Of a stretch of DNA of 64,000 bases, positions 62,057-64,000 are shown piece after piece. Origin of the DNA: Hevea brasiliensis (lineage: Eukaryota; Streptophyta; Magnoliopsida; Malpighiales; Euphorbiaceae); assembly GCF_030052815.1 (NCBI RefSeq), contig NC_079495.1:52988773-53052772 (forward strand), read 5' to 3'. Positions within the stretch are counted from its first letter, which is position 1. Every line of letters starts with the position of its first letter. The translations under genes were made by a program, and so were the position numbers. The notes beneath the pieces are model-generated. The model did not search any database. It was not told where the DNA came from and saw only the letters and a list, made by a program, of their open reading frames with translations.

Positions 62057-62862
62057 ATCTCCCACTTGGCCTAGAGCTATTCACTATAGTATCTAAGACC
62101 CATCTTCTCAAGATGTTTGTCTAACTGTTGCTATGTCATGGCCTTGGTCAGTGGATCAGCCGGGTTGTCAGCTGAAGCTACTTTCTGCATGGCGATATCG
62201 CCTCTTCCAACTATCTCTCTGATAACATGAAATCGCCGCTCTATGTGTTTGGATCTTTGATGAGACCTAGGCTCTTTTGCCTATACAATGGCTTCATTGT
62301 TGTAATAGTAGAGAGGAACTGCTAACTCAATGGAAGGAATCACTTCAAGTTCTGTAGTGGACTTCTTGATCCAAATGGCCTCTTTTGTAGCATCGCATGC
62401 AGCAACATGCTCGGCTTCAATGGTGGACTCTACTGGAGTTGTTTGTTTGGAACTTTTCCAATAGACAATGCCTCTATTACACAAAAATATAAACCCTGAG
62501 ATAGACTTTATGTCAACAATATTTGATTCAAAATCAGAGTCTGTAAATCCTTCTAGTTAAAGTTCACCTCCTCTATATATTAAGAATAAATCCTTAGTCC
62601 TTCTTAAGTACTTAAGGATATTTTTGACAGCTATCCAGTGTTCCAAACCTAGGTTGGATTGAAACCTACTAGTCACACTAACAGCGTAGGCAATATCAGG
62701 CCTAGTATATAGCATGGCATACATTAGGCTTCCTATAGCCAAAGCATAAGGAACCTTGGCCATCTTTTCCCTTTCTTCAGGAGTCTTGGGAGACTATTCC
62801 TTCGAAAAGTGAATCCCATACCTAACTGGTAACAATCCCCTCTTGGAATCAAGCATGTTGAA
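62057..62862 (-). pseudogene. Ty1/copia pol 3' end (RT end and RNase H), broken
   Basis: Read on the minus strand, this gives the C-terminal part of copia reverse transcriptase (GSLMYAMLYTRPDIAYAVSV and NILKYLRRTKDLFLIY) followed by RNase H (STIEAEHVAACDATKEAIW) and the usual tail with ADNPADPLTKA before the polypurine tract. Several stops interrupt it (for example near 62281-62283 and 62557). Upstream pol is cut off at 62862 by an inserted A-type LTR. Confidence 0.88.
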
Positions 62863-63321
62863 TGTAACACCCTCACTGTAGCAATTCTGTACATTCGACT
62901 GTTCAAGTGACCAGTGTCAGTTCGGACAGCTAGAACATCTGGAAAAATATTTAGACTAGAGTGAGGAGTCATAAATAACTCAAATAATAGTAAGAAAAAT
63001 CTAGGAAAACTTTTAGAAATAAAATGCAAACAAGTTAAATAAGCCAGTGCCCTAGTGATGGGTAACCCGAAGGGAAGTTGCTGTCTTCACAGCGAGAAGC
63101 CCTAAACCCAGGAGAAAATTCGTGAAATAATTTTTGGGACTCCATAGAAGAGTCATTGAGGTTTCAATGGCATTAGAATACTAAGAAAATGCTTACAAAA
63201 ATTTTTAGATCAGTACAGACGATTTTGGCTTAATAAGCCAAACGGAGGGCATTTTGGTCATTTCGTATTCAGAGATGATTTTTGGCCAACTTGTCCAGTT
63301 AAGTAAATAATTATTATGACA
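62863..63321 (+). repeat. A-type LTR start in reverse orientation
   Basis: Begins TGTAACACCCTC, the sense start of the element A LTR, but on the plus strand. Landmarks such as TAGAACATCTGGAAAA, AAAATTCGTGAAATAATTTT and GGCCAACTTGTCCAGTTAA are the reverse complement of the right part of element A LTRs. It is inserted in copia pol and is cut at about 63321 by element G sequence. Read backwards as protein it gives meaningless frames. Confidence 0.85.
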
Positions 63322-63324
63322 CAC

Positions 63325-63686
63325 CTTCTTGAATACTCATCCGGACAGTGTAGCTTCTTGAATACTCTGTCCATTCTCTCTAGCCAATGCTCTGCCTCTA
63401 AAGGGTCTACTGTACCCTTAAATTCCGTAGCCCCATACTTCAACAGCTTGTCATACTGTCTGGCTGGAGGTTGTGGTTGTATCACAGGTGCCTGGGGTGG
63501 AGCTTGAGCCGGCATACCTCCAGCCATTTGTTGAAACATTGCCGCCATCTGCTGTGCGAACTGTGCAGAAAACTGCAGCATTTTTAGGGCTGGTGCCACT
63601 GACCCACTGACATTTTGTAGAGCTGGGGCTTCCCCTTATGCCTCAACTTCAACAGATTGCTCAACTGAGTGATCCCTTTCTTCCAT
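63325..63686 (-). pseudogene. Element G gypsy gag N-terminus, truncated
   Basis: B-family gag from its start at 63686 (MEERDHSVEQS), with an early in-frame stop at a codon that is glutamine in element C, then the conserved FAQQMAAMFQQMAGGMP and LEAEHWLERMDRVFKKLHC. It stops at about 63338, where the sequence changes into the reversed A-type LTR. The rest of gag, all of pol and the 3' LTR are missing. Confidence 0.88.
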
Positions 63687-63852
63687 ATCAATCTGGAGTA
63701 GGATATCTCCTAAACAAATAACACAAGGAGATTCCCTCCGTTAGTTCATATTTATGATGTAATGCACTGTATGTAACAAATAAGGACATTGAGCAGTTGT
63801 ACTTAATAAGGAAAGACACAAATTCACAAGTTAAAACATATTTTAAAAATTA

Positions 63853-63864
63853 GCTCTGACAACA
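63853..63864 (-). promoter_or_regulatory. Element G primer binding site, mutated
   Basis: Minus strand TGTTGTCAGAGC, the tRNA-iMet site with two changes, eight bases inside the LTR edge. Confidence 0.7.
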
Positions 63865-63872
63865 CTAAAACA

Positions 63873-64000
63873 TGTCACACCTTACCCCTCTATAAGGCAT
63901 AACATGATCCCATAGAATACCTAATGAACTACCGAACTTCACCTACCGATAACTCATTAAGTACCCTACAAGGGATTTTAAAACAATTTTCTTACTTTCA
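63873..64000 (-). repeat. Element G right (5') LTR, start only
   Basis: Begins TGTCACACCTTACCCCTC and matches the first 128 bp of the element B and C LTRs closely. It runs off the window. Confidence 0.88.

Noticed and set aside
62733..63029. Minus-strand open frame of 98 codons
   Set aside because: It spans the junction of copia pol and a reversed LTR and matches frames found in other LTR copies; not a gene.

Overview
The window is an intergenic, transposon-dominated piece of a eudicot plant nuclear genome. The signs are AT-rich sequence, GT-AG introns, Ty3/gypsy and Ty1/copia retroelements primed by initiator tRNA-Met, an En/Spm-type CACTA transposon, a TIR-NBS-LRR fragment and a canonical plant calmodulin gene. 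A woody eudicot such as a Euphorbiaceae species (rubber tree or cassava relative) is plausible, but this is a guess and not shown by the sequence. The only clearly functional host gene is calmodulin at 49490-50809, minus strand.

Positions 1-43520 are best read as a nested stack of insertions. The outermost layer seen is an old long terminal repeat (LTR), here called A-prime, whose pieces lie at 34242-35031 and 43108-43520. Two chromovirus-like gypsy elements of one family (B and C) are inserted in it. B spans 22971-34241. C spans about 35032-43107 and has lost its 3' LTR and the end of its integrase. A younger gypsy element, A, sits inside the left LTR of B; its visible part is 1-22970 and its left end lies outside the window. 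A 13.7 kb CACTA transposon (6286-19982, TTA target duplication) sits inside the right LTR of A. All the gypsy coding strands and both CACTA genes are on the minus strand. The gypsy gag-pol genes all carry stops, frameshifts or deletions.

The CACTA element has subterminal repeats at both ends, a TNPA-like gene whose last five exons are open and in phase (7620-8929), and a TNP2 transposase gene broken by two in-frame stops and a one-base deletion (9713-13290). Opposite to these genes lies a captured, decayed NB-ARC fragment of a TIR-NBS-LRR resistance gene that still carries its intron (17623-18660).

Positions 43521-53459 are the gene-containing island: an LTR-like remnant, a 498 bp hAT-type miniature element (44398-44895), a diverged tandem repeat, the two-exon calmodulin gene with a duplicated 23 bp promoter motif, and AT-rich spacer. 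Positions 53460-64000 are again retroelement debris: a mosaic gypsy remnant with a complete 3.8 kb LTR, a copia 3' end with its LTR, a reversed A-type LTR start, and the gag and LTR start of another B-family element (G) running off the right edge.

No novel enzyme system was found. The most interesting signals are the captured resistance-gene fragment in the CACTA element, a hairpin conserved with compensatory changes across diverged gypsy LTRs, and the depth of nesting, which makes testable predictions for sequence left of the window.
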